Below, in pieces: positions 10,571-23,471 of a stretch of DNA of 64,000 bases (within the stretch, counting starts at the first letter, position 1; each line of letters starts with the position of its first letter). A program made the position numbers and the translations under genes. The stretch is from Archegozetes longisetosus (taxonomy: Eukaryota; Arthropoda; Arachnida; Sarcoptiformes; Trhypochthoniidae). The notes under the pieces were generated by a model. That model was not told the DNA's origin. It saw only the letters and a program-made list of their open reading frames with translations, and made no database searches. Location of the stretch: contig JAEMBT020000009.1 of the NCBI GenBank assembly GCA_018873245.2, forward strand, positions 16,487,794-16,551,793, in the 5' to 3' direction.

Positions 10571-13500
10571 TAAGTTATCAAATAGAACAGTTAAAGAGAG
10601 ATCAGAGAATGGATGAGAGAGAGAGAAAGATATAATGAAGAATATCTCAACAGTTAGAATTACAAAAAAGTAATAAATAAAAGACAAATATAAATTTAAC
10701 TAACTAATAAGAAAATAGTAGCACATAATACAATTAATAACAAGAGTAAACAATCACTTAGAATCAAATAGATGTAATGACAAGTTGAACAGAAGAATAG
10801 TGAGTAGTAACAAAATTACAACTTCAAAGTAATGTAATCAAAATTGATATAAATTCAATAATAACCAGTAGAAATTGTAGATTAATAGTGAGTTATAGTT
10901 GAGTAAAAGTTGAACTCATGTCAAATAAGATGAGAAGTACAAAAGGGGTATTTAAAAGTCTAAAAACATATAGTTATAAAAGGAACGAACGTATATATAA
11001 TAATACAATAATGTAATAATAATAATAATAATAATAATAATATTACGATGCCATGTTTTGTCAATCATTAACAGATATATATATACAAAACATTATGTGA
11101 GAGACATAAGAGAGAAACTAGAGATCGTCAAACTAACGCGGGTCATTCATAAAGCACTAGAAGTATACCAGTTTTAGTTTAGTAACTCCCTATACTATTT
11201 TCTACTTTGTTCTGTTTGACTCTCAGCTACTCTCAGCTACTCTCTCTCTCTCTCTCTCTCTTAGGGAACTATGTCTATAAGTTGGTTAAGTGACCGGTCA
11301 TTATATCTAGCATCCATATAATAAGATATATATAAAAAACAAATGAAACCATAAAATTACCAATAGAAAGACGAAAGAAATCCAAAAAAGAGAAAACGAC
11401 AAAACTAGAAATTAGAAAGACAAAAAGGGACAAAAAGGCCTAACCCCTAAACGAAAAGAAATATCTATTAATGAACACTAGAATACAAAAACTATATAGC
11501 CTTTACTTCAAATACAGAGAAGTCTTTGTCATGACAAAATGTTGCAAATATAAATAGATAAGAGAGGGCGACAAACGTCAGTAGAAATAGTATTAAACGA
11601 ACAAAAGAAGTAGATCTAAATCAAAATCATAATAAATGTTTGAATTATTACGATATAATTATAATAGATTAAAAAGTAGTAAAAGTAAGATAAACAGAAT
11701 TGGGTTATAATAGTACTAATTGTAGGTTAGTAGAAAAAAGGGTCATAGAAAGTTAAAATGAACATTAAACATTTCAATATCGCACTGTTACACATTCTGA
11801 ACATTACAGTTTCAATATACCGGTAGGACTAGATATTAGTTGATTGTGTAGGAAGAATATTTAGTGTTTCGGTCTTAGTGTCTGTTGAACTAGTTTTTAT
11901 GCAAGTTGTCAGTAGATCATTATGAGAACGAGTTAAATCTTACTTTATCTACAAGTTTCGCATAATTATTTTTATATCACTTTCACAAGTAGTTGCATAA
12001 AAATAACGTGAAATACTCTGCGATTTAATTGTTATTTTAATAGAAGTTTTACTTTCAACTTTTATTAGTTATAATAAATGTTTTAGCTTAAACACAAATT
12101 AGCCAAAGTGAACGGTGGACTGAATTAAAGAGTAAACTAAGCCACTAGATTAGTTAGGATTTAGTTTTGTGGGTGTTACTGAATCGTTAGATGAGTACTA
12201 CAAAATGTTATATCTAATAGAAATAAAGTTACATATAATTGTTTGTAGCACTGATCCAACCAAATGCAATTTCATAATTCAAATTTAAACTAGATTCTCA
12301 ACAAATATTTCGATATATAGCCAGATGTGTTTAGGAATAATTTAACTGTATATCTACTTTTCAGTGACATCAATGCAGAATTGGCTTAATTTTAGCTGAA
12401 CTGTTGTACTGTATATTCCAGAAAGTTGTGAACTTCTCAATCCGAAAAAGATAAAACGATGTGATTAACTTGAGAGCAAGACGACTCATTGAAATTTATA
12501 TTAAGTACGTTAAGATGAATAAATGAACGACTAAATGACAACTTAAAAATAAAAGATTTTGAGTTATATCAATGAAAAGGATATAACTTATAACTAGAAA
12601 GTGTTTGATAATTTGAAAAACATACTCTTCAAGAGAATTACTATGAATAAATCTTAATAGTGACAATCATTCTGTAACTGATCCTATGACTGACTCTGTA
12701 ACTAATGCTATGATTGACTCAGTGACTGATCCTATGACTGACTCTGTAACTGATACTATGACTGACTCAGTGACTGATTCTATAACAGACTCTAGAAAAG
12801 ATTCTACAACATTCTCTAGCATGAATACTAAAAGAGCAAAATATTTAATATAAATAAGTAAATAAATAAATAAATAAATAAACAAATAATAATATAGTGA
12901 ATAAATATGTGATCTAATAGAAGCTAGCAGAGACAAATGAAAGAAAGAATATAAAAAGAAAGTAAAACAAATTAGGGATTGAGAGAAAGAGAAATGGTTT
13001 ATTTGATCACATATAGACTAACATAAGTAATTAATACAATATTCTATAATGGACTTGATGTTAGGAAACAATTATTAAATATAAGTTAAATTTAATGATA
13101 ATATTTATAACTATTAGTTATAATCACTTATATCGAGACTATCGTAGAATTTAAGAAACATCAACTAACTAATATTAAGAAAATTTTCCATTATAACTCT
13201 TCGATATCTCTGCACAATTTTCAATTTTAATAAAAATACTTTTAATGAATTCATATGTATTTAAGTCTTAGGGTTAAAATATTTATTGTCAGATATGGTT
13301 AATCCATAATAAAAAATAAGAAAGTTTACAAACAGGTTTATAACTAATTTAGTATTAACAGTAATTTGAATAAGTGAAGCTTATAACTAACTACAACTAT
13401 ACAAAAGAAAGTTAGGAAAATACAAATAAAAATAGAAGTAATAGAAACAAAAATAAGAAGAAAATAGCTAGTAGAAATGAGAAGAAATAGAATATAGATA

Positions 13501-13889
13501 ATCGAATAGTACACCAGCGTACAGACAATTGCATCATATTAGCCACTTATTAATATCTCACTCTCCAAACGAGCAGAAGTAAAGTAACAATTTATAGTAA
13601 CATTCTTATAGCATCACTAGTGTTGATCTGTTACTGCCTTAAAGAATCTACATTCATATCAAACTAAGTTTGAAATGCTAAATGATGTAAACAATAAAAA
13701 TAGAAAACAATCACACTTATTGCAAACATAATCTAAAAGCACCAATGCTTGTTGATTGAAAATAGGACAAACTTTCAAATTATTTGAATTATCTTTGAAT
13801 TAATCTAATCCTATGGTACGATAGCTTAAAGTTGATTTATCCCATTATAATACTCTTTCACTCAAATTATCAAATGATCATTTGTGTTA
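8787..13889. other. region upstream of shep, microsatellite-rich
   Basis: No coding sequence supported. It should hold the shep promoter and 5' UTR, but no core promoter motif stands out. Visible are (CT)n at 9,692-9,710, (GA)n at 9,803-9,838, (TAA)n at 10,538-10,568 and 11,014-11,042, (CT)n at 11,239-11,261, and a Thr/Glu/Val-coding minisatellite at 12,662-12,800. Confidence 0.5.
12662..12800. repeat. minisatellite, ~24-bp unit
   Basis: Repeats of 'ctatgactgactctgtaact' alternating with 'ctatgactgactcagtgact' give a 24-bp unit with a 48-bp higher-order alternation, about five to six copies. The minus strand reads as VTESVIGS-type repeats, an effect of the unit being a multiple of three. No evidence for a gene. 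Confidence 0.75.
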
Positions 13890-14325
13890 AAATATGTGAG
13901 ACAGAAAACGCATTGAAAACAATTTCTCAGTCTTATATCGCACATTCGGCAAATGCTATCAATGCCAATATTTACACCTAGGAATGGATTAATAAAATAT
14001 TAGTCATATTCATAAAAAAATATGATTCAGGCCAAAACTTGATTCCTGGCCCAACTCATTATGCCAGGAAAACACTAGCAGAGTTTAAGCGCCTCAATAT
14101 TAAAGTGGTACCTAAGGATCTAGATCCTCCAAATGTACCACGATTGCTCCCGATTGAGAAATTTTGGGCTAATTTGAAGAGAAATTATGTAAAAATGGTT
14201 GAATAGCAAATTCCAGCAATGAATTGATCGAAAAAAGTAAGAAAAAAAACGAAAAAAAATTCAAGTTGAGGACTTTCAGAACCTTTCCACAAGTGTTAAG
14301 ATCCGTAATTGGAACATCTTATCCG
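13890..14325 (+). pseudogene. DDE transposase fragment (IS630/Tc1/mariner superfamily), broken
   Basis: Plus-strand reading gives INANIYT, a stop, then EWINKILVIFIKKYDSG, PGPTHYARKTLAEFKRLN, VVPKDLDPPNVPRLLPIEKF and WANLKRNY, then TAG at 14,204. After a frame change it continues NELIEKSKKK...FPQVL to about 14,325. 'HYA...' followed by 'NVPRL.PIE.FWA.LKR' is the C-terminal catalytic block, with the last acidic residue in PIE, of eukaryotic Tc1/mariner-like transposases. In-frame stops and a frameshift show it is dead. Element ends were not found. Confidence 0.75.
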
Positions 14326-15404
14326 TGATCAATTGACAGAATTTTATTCATAAACAATGATTTAATAAATACTTAAAACTAAAAAACTATTGATTGCATA
14401 AATATTAAGGTTATAATTAAATCAAAATTGTCCAATTTTCATATACTAACCAGATGAATATGTTAACGTTATACAAAATGATCAATTAGCATAATAAGTT
14501 GTGATAATAATCACATCAATTTACTGATAATTTAGAACTTATTCCATACTTTCTCTTCTATTAACTTTACTACGATTTCTTTATGCCCTAATCTAGCAGT
14601 TGATTTACTTTCACATTGTATACCAATCAGAAAATTGAGAATTTAGTCAAAAACTTATAAACAACAAAACAGGTAACTCAAGCACGACATCAATAGAAGA
14701 CAAAACAAATAAAAAAAGAATAAAGCAAAAGAAACAATGAGAACATAAACAGCAAACAAAAACAACTAAAAACTATAAACATCTAAAATGAATACATAAC
14801 TAGACTTAGTAATATGATCAAACAGCTTGTATGATAATAGAATTGATGAACATATACCAGTGATTAGTTACTCTAATAATAAACTCTACAAATTGTATCT
14901 ATAAATTCATAAATAACTACTTAGTTCAATACCAAACATATTAGTACAACTTAAATACGAAGTACTAAACTAATAAAAGTATAGAAATATCAATTCATAT
15001 TATCAGACGCATTTAATGAATGATAAATTGACAACAATTAGAGGATAACAAAATATAGATTGAAATAGTTAGAATTATTTTCTATAAAACATATCATTGC
15101 TAGTAGATGTATATTGCAATATAATAAACAATTGATTATTCATCTATTAAATCATTTATTGAGTATAAAAATGCAAAAAATAACAATTTAATCACTTATT
15201 CTCGATTAGTATAACAGAAGCATATCGATTTAAGAGTTAACAAGCTTACTATAAAAAGGTAAGTTAACAAAGTTTGGTAAAACACTAGCAAAATACTATA
15301 TTGAAAGACAAACATGAAGCAATTATAAGCAATAGTATAAGTCGGTATAGCAGAAACTTGATTTTTCGACTAATCTTCTTTCACCGACTCATATTCATTT
15401 TACC

Positions 15405-15462
15405 TGAAGAGGTGGCACGTGAGGCTTGCTGGCCGCAGAGGTTGCCAGCCTCCACCAAAATA
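15405..15462. other. GC-rich imperfect hairpin
   Basis: The sequence GAGGCTTGCTGGCCGCAGAG followed by GTTGCCAGCCTCC can fold with GAGGCT pairing to AGCCTC and further GGC/GCC pairs. It is locally GC-rich in AT-rich DNA. It could be an RNA hairpin, a piece of a mobile element or a degraded exon; no function is assigned. Confidence 0.3.
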
Positions 15463-15853
15463 AAGTGGCCTAAACTCAAGATAACGTTCGTTGGCAAAGC
15501 GATCAAATGATTACATGAACACATAACTATTTTTAGATGAATTTCACACACATACATATTTGAATAAAACAATATTTTAAGGTTTAATGTTTTGAACGAA
15601 AATGTTTGACGGGCAAAACTGATAGTTTAGAACTGAGCTAAACTTAGCCGTGAAAATATGATTGGTGTTGATCTGATCCTTGAGCAGATCTTAGACTTGA
15701 TCTGATTTAATCCTACTATTTTGAGAAATGTGCTACTAACAAGTAGAGACAACTCTTAGTAATAAAAAAGCAAAACAAGATAGATGACACTATAAACACA
15801 ATAATATATTATTGTTCTTAAAGTTCTAATCAAATCAATTGATTCTAAATATT

Positions 15854-15967
15854 GGGTTAGGTTAGATTAGGTTAGGTTAGGTTAGGTTAGATTAGGTTAG
15901 AGTTAGGTTAGGTTAGGTTATTAGGTTAGATTAGGTTAGGTTAGATTATGTTAATTAGGTTAGGTTT
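15854..15967 (+). repeat. interstitial telomere-type array (TTAGG)n
   Basis: About 20 units of TTAGG with some TTAGA and interrupted units. This is the arthropod telomere repeat, here internal and degenerate. Confidence 0.9.
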
Positions 15968-18711
15968 CTTAGTGTTTTGTTAAACAATTGTTTTTATGAC
16001 ATCTATGATAGCAAGTTAACTATAAATAGCTTAGATTATTTAGTATTAGAATAAAACCCAAATGCATTATATGTTCTCTCTTTAAGCGAATTTCTCACAA
16101 GCAATAGTCTATGCAATCGAACTTTGATAATACTTATAAAACTTATCATTTGACATGATATATTGAATCTTCAATAAATTGATTACCAACCAATGTCATT
16201 TAAATAAAAGTAAATATAAGGCAGTCATTGCTTTAGTTAAACAAAGCATATTTTCATCCCATACTCAAATAAATGTTCAAATAACTATTTTATTTATATC
16301 GAGTTTGTCTTAGACTAATAATCATCTTACATAAACTTTATTCTAAGCTTAACACATGATTATTTCAGCACTTATTATAATCTAAATATATGCTTTGTTT
16401 ATACAAAACAATGACATACATTATTAACGACTTCTTAGATTGTAATCAAACATACTAATAAATTAACATGACAAAACAGGATCACTCTACGTGACAGAAC
16501 CAAGCAAATCTAAAGAATCAGCATGATAGCAAATAGAGATTGAGTTATACGATTATTACATATTTGATAGGTTGAGTTGTGAATATTTGTGAGTCAACTT
16601 GATGTTTGTTATGACAGAATTCTATACTTGTTGCGAGAACTCAATCATATATTATGTAAGACTGAGCCTTTGGGTATTTAATCTTAAAAATGAATGTAAG
16701 GTAGGACTCGAGGCTAAAAAATTGATATTTTAATAAAGGAAAAAGATTTGATAATCTAGTACGTCCGAAGAGCTTCAAGTGTATCGGTGCTCATCACAAA
16801 CTTTCTCTTATGATCAAATCGGTTTCCAATAAAGTAGAGAAACAATTGAAAGATTTTTTAAGCTTGTTTTGAAAGTCGACGAGTTGGAGTTTGTCAATAG
16901 TGTTATCTTGTATTAATTATTATTATAAAGCCTAGAGTAATTCAACAAAATATCATTATTAAATAGTTTAGGATATTAAAGAAAAATAATTATAAAGAAC
17001 AGTATTTATAGAAATAAAAATTAAAATATACAAAATACAAAAATAGTTGACTATTAGAATAGCACATAAACTAAACAAGAAGACTTACAATTACTTTATA
17101 ACAAGAAATACTAAAAAGCAATCATCAAATGAAACTAGTACATAGGAAACCAGTAATTATCTACATAACGATAATGACTATGATTCTAATAACTTATTAG
17201 ACTGATATAATCAAGTAGAGTTTACAACTAATCAAAACAAAGGACGTGTGAAGCATTAAGCAAATGAAGCAACATCTTAATCTTAAACCCAATACTGATA
17301 CGAGAAAACTAAGTGAAACAAACTGAAAAATGTAACAAAATTAAAAGAAGATGTATTATCTTCATTGAAACGAGCTCGAATTAGAATAGTTAGACATATA
17401 ATAAGTCAAATAACAATATAGTTAGATTAGCATAGAGTTGAGCAACAATGAAGTAGAGGAAAACTAGTGAAAAGATGCAGACATAGAGCAAGTGTAAAAG
17501 TGGTAATATGAGCTACAATAAAGACAAAATACATTGATATATCCGTGTATCATTCTAACAAGAGCCATAACCATAAGTGAACACTAAGTAATGAAAGCTT
17601 GAACAAGGGTCCTATTAATCTAATAACAAAAAAAGACAAGTAATTATTAAGTTATAATTTGAAAAGACTTACTTGTGCTTGAGACATAGCCACTATTTAT
17701 ATTATTACTGAAGCATGTACAATGAAAACAAGATTGAAGATACTAAACAAGATTGAAGATACTAAACAAGATTGGAGATACTAAACAAGAAGAGAGAGAC
17801 TAACAAAAATGTAAATAAAAATTAATAAAAAGAAAGAGAGTTTAACTAAAACAGATGTAGAAAGTTCAACTAAAACAGATATAGATAAATTGACTAGAAA
17901 CATAACATTCTGTAAACTTAATTATAACATACGTGCACGTATTTACTGAACGTACGTAAACAGTACTTTATTATTCATAGATAGTATGAGATGTTAGACT
18001 AAGTAGTTCTTATTAATCTACAATAGATGTCACACGTTGACAAGAGTTTTCTAAAAGTTTGTTGTAAGTGTGATAGAAACAGTGTAGATTAGAAATGAAC
18101 AATATAGATTAGAAATGAACAATATAGATTAGAACTGAACTACATAGATAAATAAATCTAAAATACTTACTAAAATTCTACAAGACTAAAGAATCAATAT
18201 AAGATTAACAAAATACTAGGTAAAACTATAAATACATTTACATGCTTATCATCAGTTATAATGCTTGTGAGAATTATAAGATAGTCGATTTTATGGTCAA
18301 GTATTAAGTGATTGATTTTTGATATCCAAAATGACCAGTGGTTACCTTCTAGTCACTTTCTGGTAGATTGAACACAATAGTCGTTCTCAGTTCAACGATT
18401 GAATTTAAAGATTCAACCTATAAGCACATGAAATGAGTAAATCTCGAACTATATCGTGATGAGCATTGATGAGAGAAAACTAACAAGATATAAGATATAA
18501 CAACGAAATGTAGCATAAAACAATTTTAATCAATTAGTTGCAATACTTATCCAGGCAAATATGCGTAATGATGAGCAGAATTCATTAAGATAGATATAAT
18601 GAGCACTTTTATAATCATTTAATTGAAATATAGAAGTGCAATTAAAAGCACAATATAATTCACTTATTATAACTGAATTAACTAATAGCCTCACAACTAT
18701 TGCTTGCTGTT

Positions 18712-19078
18712 GTTGGCTCCTAAAAATTTGAGACTCTATTTGACGGCAGCAGCCAATTATTGCGTAATTAAGTTAAGTTTAACAAAACTTTCGTTTCATT
18801 GGTTTAACACTTCTAAGCTTCATATTATGCCATAAAATCATATCTATGACGATAGACGATCAGCCAAACCAACCAAACAATTTGAATCATGATGTTATGA
18901 TCACTATGACTCAAATTGTTATGAGTAAACGATATGATTGGTTTGACTGATCTGAGCGTCATAAAAATCATTTGATGACATAAAAGGCAACTGTAAATAT
19001 GTTAAACCAATAATTTATAAGATAAACTTATAGCTTAATTATGCAATAACTGACCACTGCCCCAAACTTTTAGTTACT
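18712..19078. mobile_element. long imperfect foldback, MITE-like
   Basis: Two arms of about 180 bp mirror each other around 18,893. Matching pieces include AACAATTTGAATCAT with ATGACTCAAATTGTT, GATCAGCCAAACCAACC with GATTGGTTTGACTGATC, ATTGGTTTAAC with GTTAAACCAAT, and GCAGCAGCCAATTATTGCGT with the region at 19,035-19,060. The outermost arms, around 'ctaaaaatttg' and 'caaacttttag', also pair. No ORF. It is probably a palindromic miniature inverted-repeat element; an autonomous partner was not seen. Confidence 0.65.
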
Positions 19079-20295
19079 GAAGTTTCTGTTTTAAGACAGT
19101 GTCAGCACCTCCTGATTGCCGGCATTGGCCGTAACGGAACACAAGCAACAAATAGATAAAAAGTGAGAAATAATTTCCGATTGAGATGCTTATTCATACA
19201 AATAATATCTAATGTAAAAAGCAAAGCTATATTAGCATTACGCAATAAAACATTAACTAATAGTACAATATAGGAATAAATAAACAAATACCAATAAAGC
19301 AGTTTCATGTCGTGATTGTCTGAATGATGGTCAATTATTTATGGATGTGTGTTGATGCTATAAGTGTAATTGTACCACATATAAATGCCATTAGGAATAA
19401 GAAAATATATCGTTTTGTTGCTTAGGTATGCATTTGGGTTGTATTGAGTAATATACATCGTACATAAGGCATATATAAGAGATGTATGAGAAATATATAT
19501 AAGAATTCTAGCACATATTAAACTAATTTCATACTAAAACTTATCAAATCTACTAGACATAATTAGTTTTCTTACTAACAATAATTTAGACAACACTTAG
19601 TTTGTTGTCTAAAAGAAACAAACTTTATATGAGCTTCTACTCAACTGTCTTTATATAGATACTCAATTTCACATCTATGTTCTATCTTAACTTATATGTT
19701 ACTGAGATTTCGCAATCTTTTACTGGTTTTATTAAACCTCCAGTGGAAAATGCATTCATATTAATGTTATTTCTTTGAAGATCATTTTTAGGAATATTCA
19801 TGTTGAGAAATATAAATCTCATTATGATTAAACTAAGAATACATTTTCACTAAATCCAATCTGATTAAAATGAAAATTCAATTGAGAATCTTTAAAGTAG
19901 AAAACAGTTGAGCAGAAGCCCTCAACTAGAACATTAAATATTGAATGGAGTTGAAGAGGAAAACAAGAATAGATGAATTGATTTTGAGAGTTTTAAGAAG
20001 CCATCAATAAATGTATTATTGAGTAGACTTTAAAGAACAATCTGAAAATAGAAACTTAAATTGTAAATATAAAGCAGTGAAAAATTAATATACCCTACAC
20101 TTTAAGAATATTATTTTTGAACACATATCACATCAGATTCTTTAAAACGTGATGTTATGACTGAACATTGAATTATGTTTGGATGGAATACTTTGATTCT
20201 TCCTATCGATTACTCAAATAGATTTTTGTTAAAACTTTGATAATAAAGATTTTCAGATTGATATAATGGAAGAGCAGATAATTGAAATTGCAGAT

Positions 20296-20536
20296 TAAGC
20301 ATGCTGAGTTCTAGCATGTTGAGTTTAAGCATGCTGAGTTATAGCATATTGAGATTAAGCATGCCGAGTTTTAGCATGTTGAGATTAAGCATGCTGAGTT
20401 TTAGCATATTGAGTTTTAGTATGCTTAGTTTGAGTATGTTGGGTTCTAGCATGTTTAGTTTGAGCATATTGAGTTTTGGTATGCTTAATTTGAGCATATT
20501 GAGTTTTAGCATGCTTAGTTTTAACATATTGAGTTT
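20296..20536. repeat. 15-bp minisatellite, open in both strands
   Basis: About 16 tandem copies of a 15-bp unit close to 'agcatgytgagtttw'. The unit is five codons long, so both strands read as repetitive ORFs of Met/Leu/Ser or Met/Leu/Lys composition. No gene is implied. Confidence 0.85.
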
Positions 20537-22871
20537 TTATCGAAACAAATTCTTTTATTTTCTTGATAACAGAGATGTGAGTAAATGTCTTAATATTGCA
20601 TTATAGATAGTTTGCGTGACGTTTAAAGATGTTTCATCACTTGAGAGAAGTCGTTCTTTTAACAAGACAAAGCTGTTGCTGACAACTCTTCCTTCATGAG
20701 TGATGATCTTTATGTCGTGATCGCTAAGTGGACATTTTGCTGATCTTTTTCTGTAAATACATTATATAATTCTATAACATAGAATTGACTTTTTATTGTA
20801 ATATAAGTTCTCTCAAATCGATAAGAATTGAGAATAAATTACTGAATATATTCTTGATAGAAAGTTAGACTTATTGCTAAATTGGAAGTTAGATTGGTTT
20901 GAAACGGTTTCGCCTTTGTTGCGAAATAATCATTAAATCAGACATATATTATATTCACGTATCATTAAATACAAAGAAAGGTTTGATTTGTGCTCAAGTA
21001 AATTTAAAACAATGGTTGAGTAGAGCTATAAAGTTTTATCTCTTATAATATTTCAGTTATAGATACTCAAATACTCACTATATATGGTAAGTTCAAACGA
21101 TAGCTAACTTGAAAAAATGAAATATGGGATTAATTAGATTGGATCGATAAGTAAATTGGAGGATAGAACGAAGAAAATAGAAATAGTATTCACTAGAATG
21201 ATGAAATTGATATGAAACTGACTTGAAGAAATTCTATTCAATTCTATATTATTAATGGTCTATTGAACATAATAATTAAATAGTGATATATTGTTCGCTT
21301 GCTTCAATTGACCATTCTTTCTCATTCTAATATTTCATTTTATGGTTGCTTTTCAATTCAACAATTGTTTGACTTACCGAACATTTAGGCTGAAAATCAT
21401 TACTCATATAATCAGATATTGAACATTGAGTGATAACTCAGCTTTTAGTCAGATACAAATCAGTTATTAATTAGGTAAGTTAGCCCAAACTTGGAACAAG
21501 ATTCAAACAAAATAAAATGTCAAATTCTTATGAGTTAAATTTTGAATTATGTTAGCGAGGATTCAATCAATGGAGATATGATTTCTATTAATACTTTTTA
21601 TATTTTAATAGTTGAATTAAATATGTCTCATTTTCTTAGCTCATTCGAGTTGAGCTTCAAATTGATTCAAAATACAATTCGTTTAAATATTTTCGTTCAG
21701 ACTCAAAAAGCATTTTATTACACCAGTAATCATAATCATAGTAAGCCTTAGCAGAGTCTAACATTTAAGGGATAAGATCAAGAATATTAGAGAATTTTTT
21801 AGCTTATAAGTAGTGTTGAATCATTTCGGTAAGTCAAGAAGATAAATTCAGCAGTCATGTTTGATCTATACGGTTTGACCAAAAATTTGGTTGAAATGAC
21901 ACATTTGAGCGATCAAACCCATTTACAAAAAACTCTTCAAATAAAAAAGTACAAAATAAGAGAAATATATTAATAATTAAATTGGGTTGGTGACCGAAAT
22001 AATTGAGCACTATTTATAAGTTAGCTCATAACAGAAAAGCGCATTCTCTATGATAAAAAATTCATTTAATAAAACTTTCAATCAAAATAAGTATTAAATA
22101 AATAACGATTTATATATTGAAGATAGCTATTTGTGTAATGATATATGACTAAAAGTCTAAAATGATTTTAAACTTCAAAATAAGCTGCTTAAACAAAATG
22201 AAAATGTTGATCTTAAGTATTATGAACATTTAATATTATGTAGAATTTTCGATCAAAACACGTTTTAGTTATAAATTAACTCAATTAAATGAAGAGCAGC
22301 ACCATTTAATTATTAGCAATTTCTATAATCAATATAGAGATATAGGAAAACTCTTTACTATGAGTATACTATTTTTAAATTGATGAAAATACTTCTGTAG
22401 ACAACATATTCTATTATTAATCGATTAGAAAGTGGATATAGTATTAAATATGAATTATGTATTTTGGCTAGACTTAGCTTCCACCCTTTACAACAAAATT
22501 GTATTAGCAATTTATTTGAAGCACAACATTAAGTATGTATCTAAATATGTGAGTCGACCAAATTGTTCATAACGAGTCCCATTGAAGATTTTTGTGCAAA
22601 TCTCAAAAGAAGTCTAGATAGCAAGGATAAACATTAATTGAACTTAAAAATCGGATAGTGAGAAAATGTGATCTAAACTGGTGCTAAAGCCTTATGGCAG
22701 ATTTATTAACGAAAATGAGTACAGCTGGTTATAAGGGAACAGATCACTTGAATCATTAGATGCATTTTATAGCTTATATGGTACTCGATATATATACATA
22801 TTTTCTTCGTAATATCATTAATCATTTTTGAGTAATAAAAGTTTTAAAAAATCTAAATTATCGTTATATAT

Positions 22872-23471
22872 CGTCCTGATAGAGAAATCCGAACAAAATA
22901 TTTTCACAAAAATCACAAATAAATTTAACTGTTTTATATTTAAATAACGTGTTGTTTTAAAGGTTAACATATGGACATTCACGTTATAATATCGAAATAA
23001 TTTATTAGTGCATTGAAAACAAAGATATCGCTGACCAAAAATGAGTCCCGTAAAAGCGCTTTGGCATATAATATTAATGTCTATGGTCTCTCAGCACAAC
23101 GCTAAATATTACATTTTTAAAAAATTATTTTACTGCTGCGGACATTTTATAAATGCATTTTATCAATTCAACTTAGTTGACTATTAATTTATTCGTGTAT
23201 TTTAATACGATTTTATTAAATTAAATTGAAAATATCATTTTAATTTAAAAATAATTAAGAAATATTCGACTTTCGTACTGCCAAAACCAAATTGTTCAGT
23301 TTGAGGACAAAGTTCCACCGTAACTGAATGAGAAGTCCTATCATCTCACAACTAGTCTTATAATATTCATTAAACTATCATTAAAATTATATCAAAGTAT
23401 TAGAATACTATTCATTATAATATCTTAAGAATCAATAACTAAACTTTCGTTCGGATTTCTCTATCAGGACG
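22872..23471. mobile_element. 600-bp terminal-inverted-repeat element
   Basis: Perfect 23-bp inverted termini: the left end begins CGTCCTGATAGAGAAATCC and the right end finishes GGATTTCTCTATCAGGACG. The element is flanked by a near-perfect 14-bp direct repeat, TTATCGTTATATAT at 22,858-22,871 and TTATCGCTATATAT at 23,472-23,485. The interior has no ORF of note, so it is non-autonomous. The terminal sequence does not match a superfamily I recognise. Confidence 0.75.

Larger units (their letters stand above)
14326..22857. other. gene-poor AT-rich region
   Basis: No host exon supported. It contains a GC-rich hairpin (15,405-15,462), a TTAGG array (15,854-15,967), short tandems of 'aagattgaagatactaaac' (17,728-17,788) and 'agattagaaatgaacaatat' (18,085-18,140), a long foldback (18,712-19,078) and a 15-bp minisatellite (20,296-20,536). 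Confidence 0.5.

Noticed and set aside
15301..15510. Plus ORF of 69 codons and its minus overlap
   Set aside because: Only the GC-rich hairpin looks unusual. The frame has no domain and neither strand is convincing.
15854..15967. Chromosome end
   Set aside because: The TTAGG array is short, degenerate and flanked by unique DNA on both sides, and other arrays face the opposite way.
20296..20536. CRISPR-like regular repeat
   Set aside because: The 15-bp units are head-to-tail without spacers, and the genome is eukaryotic.
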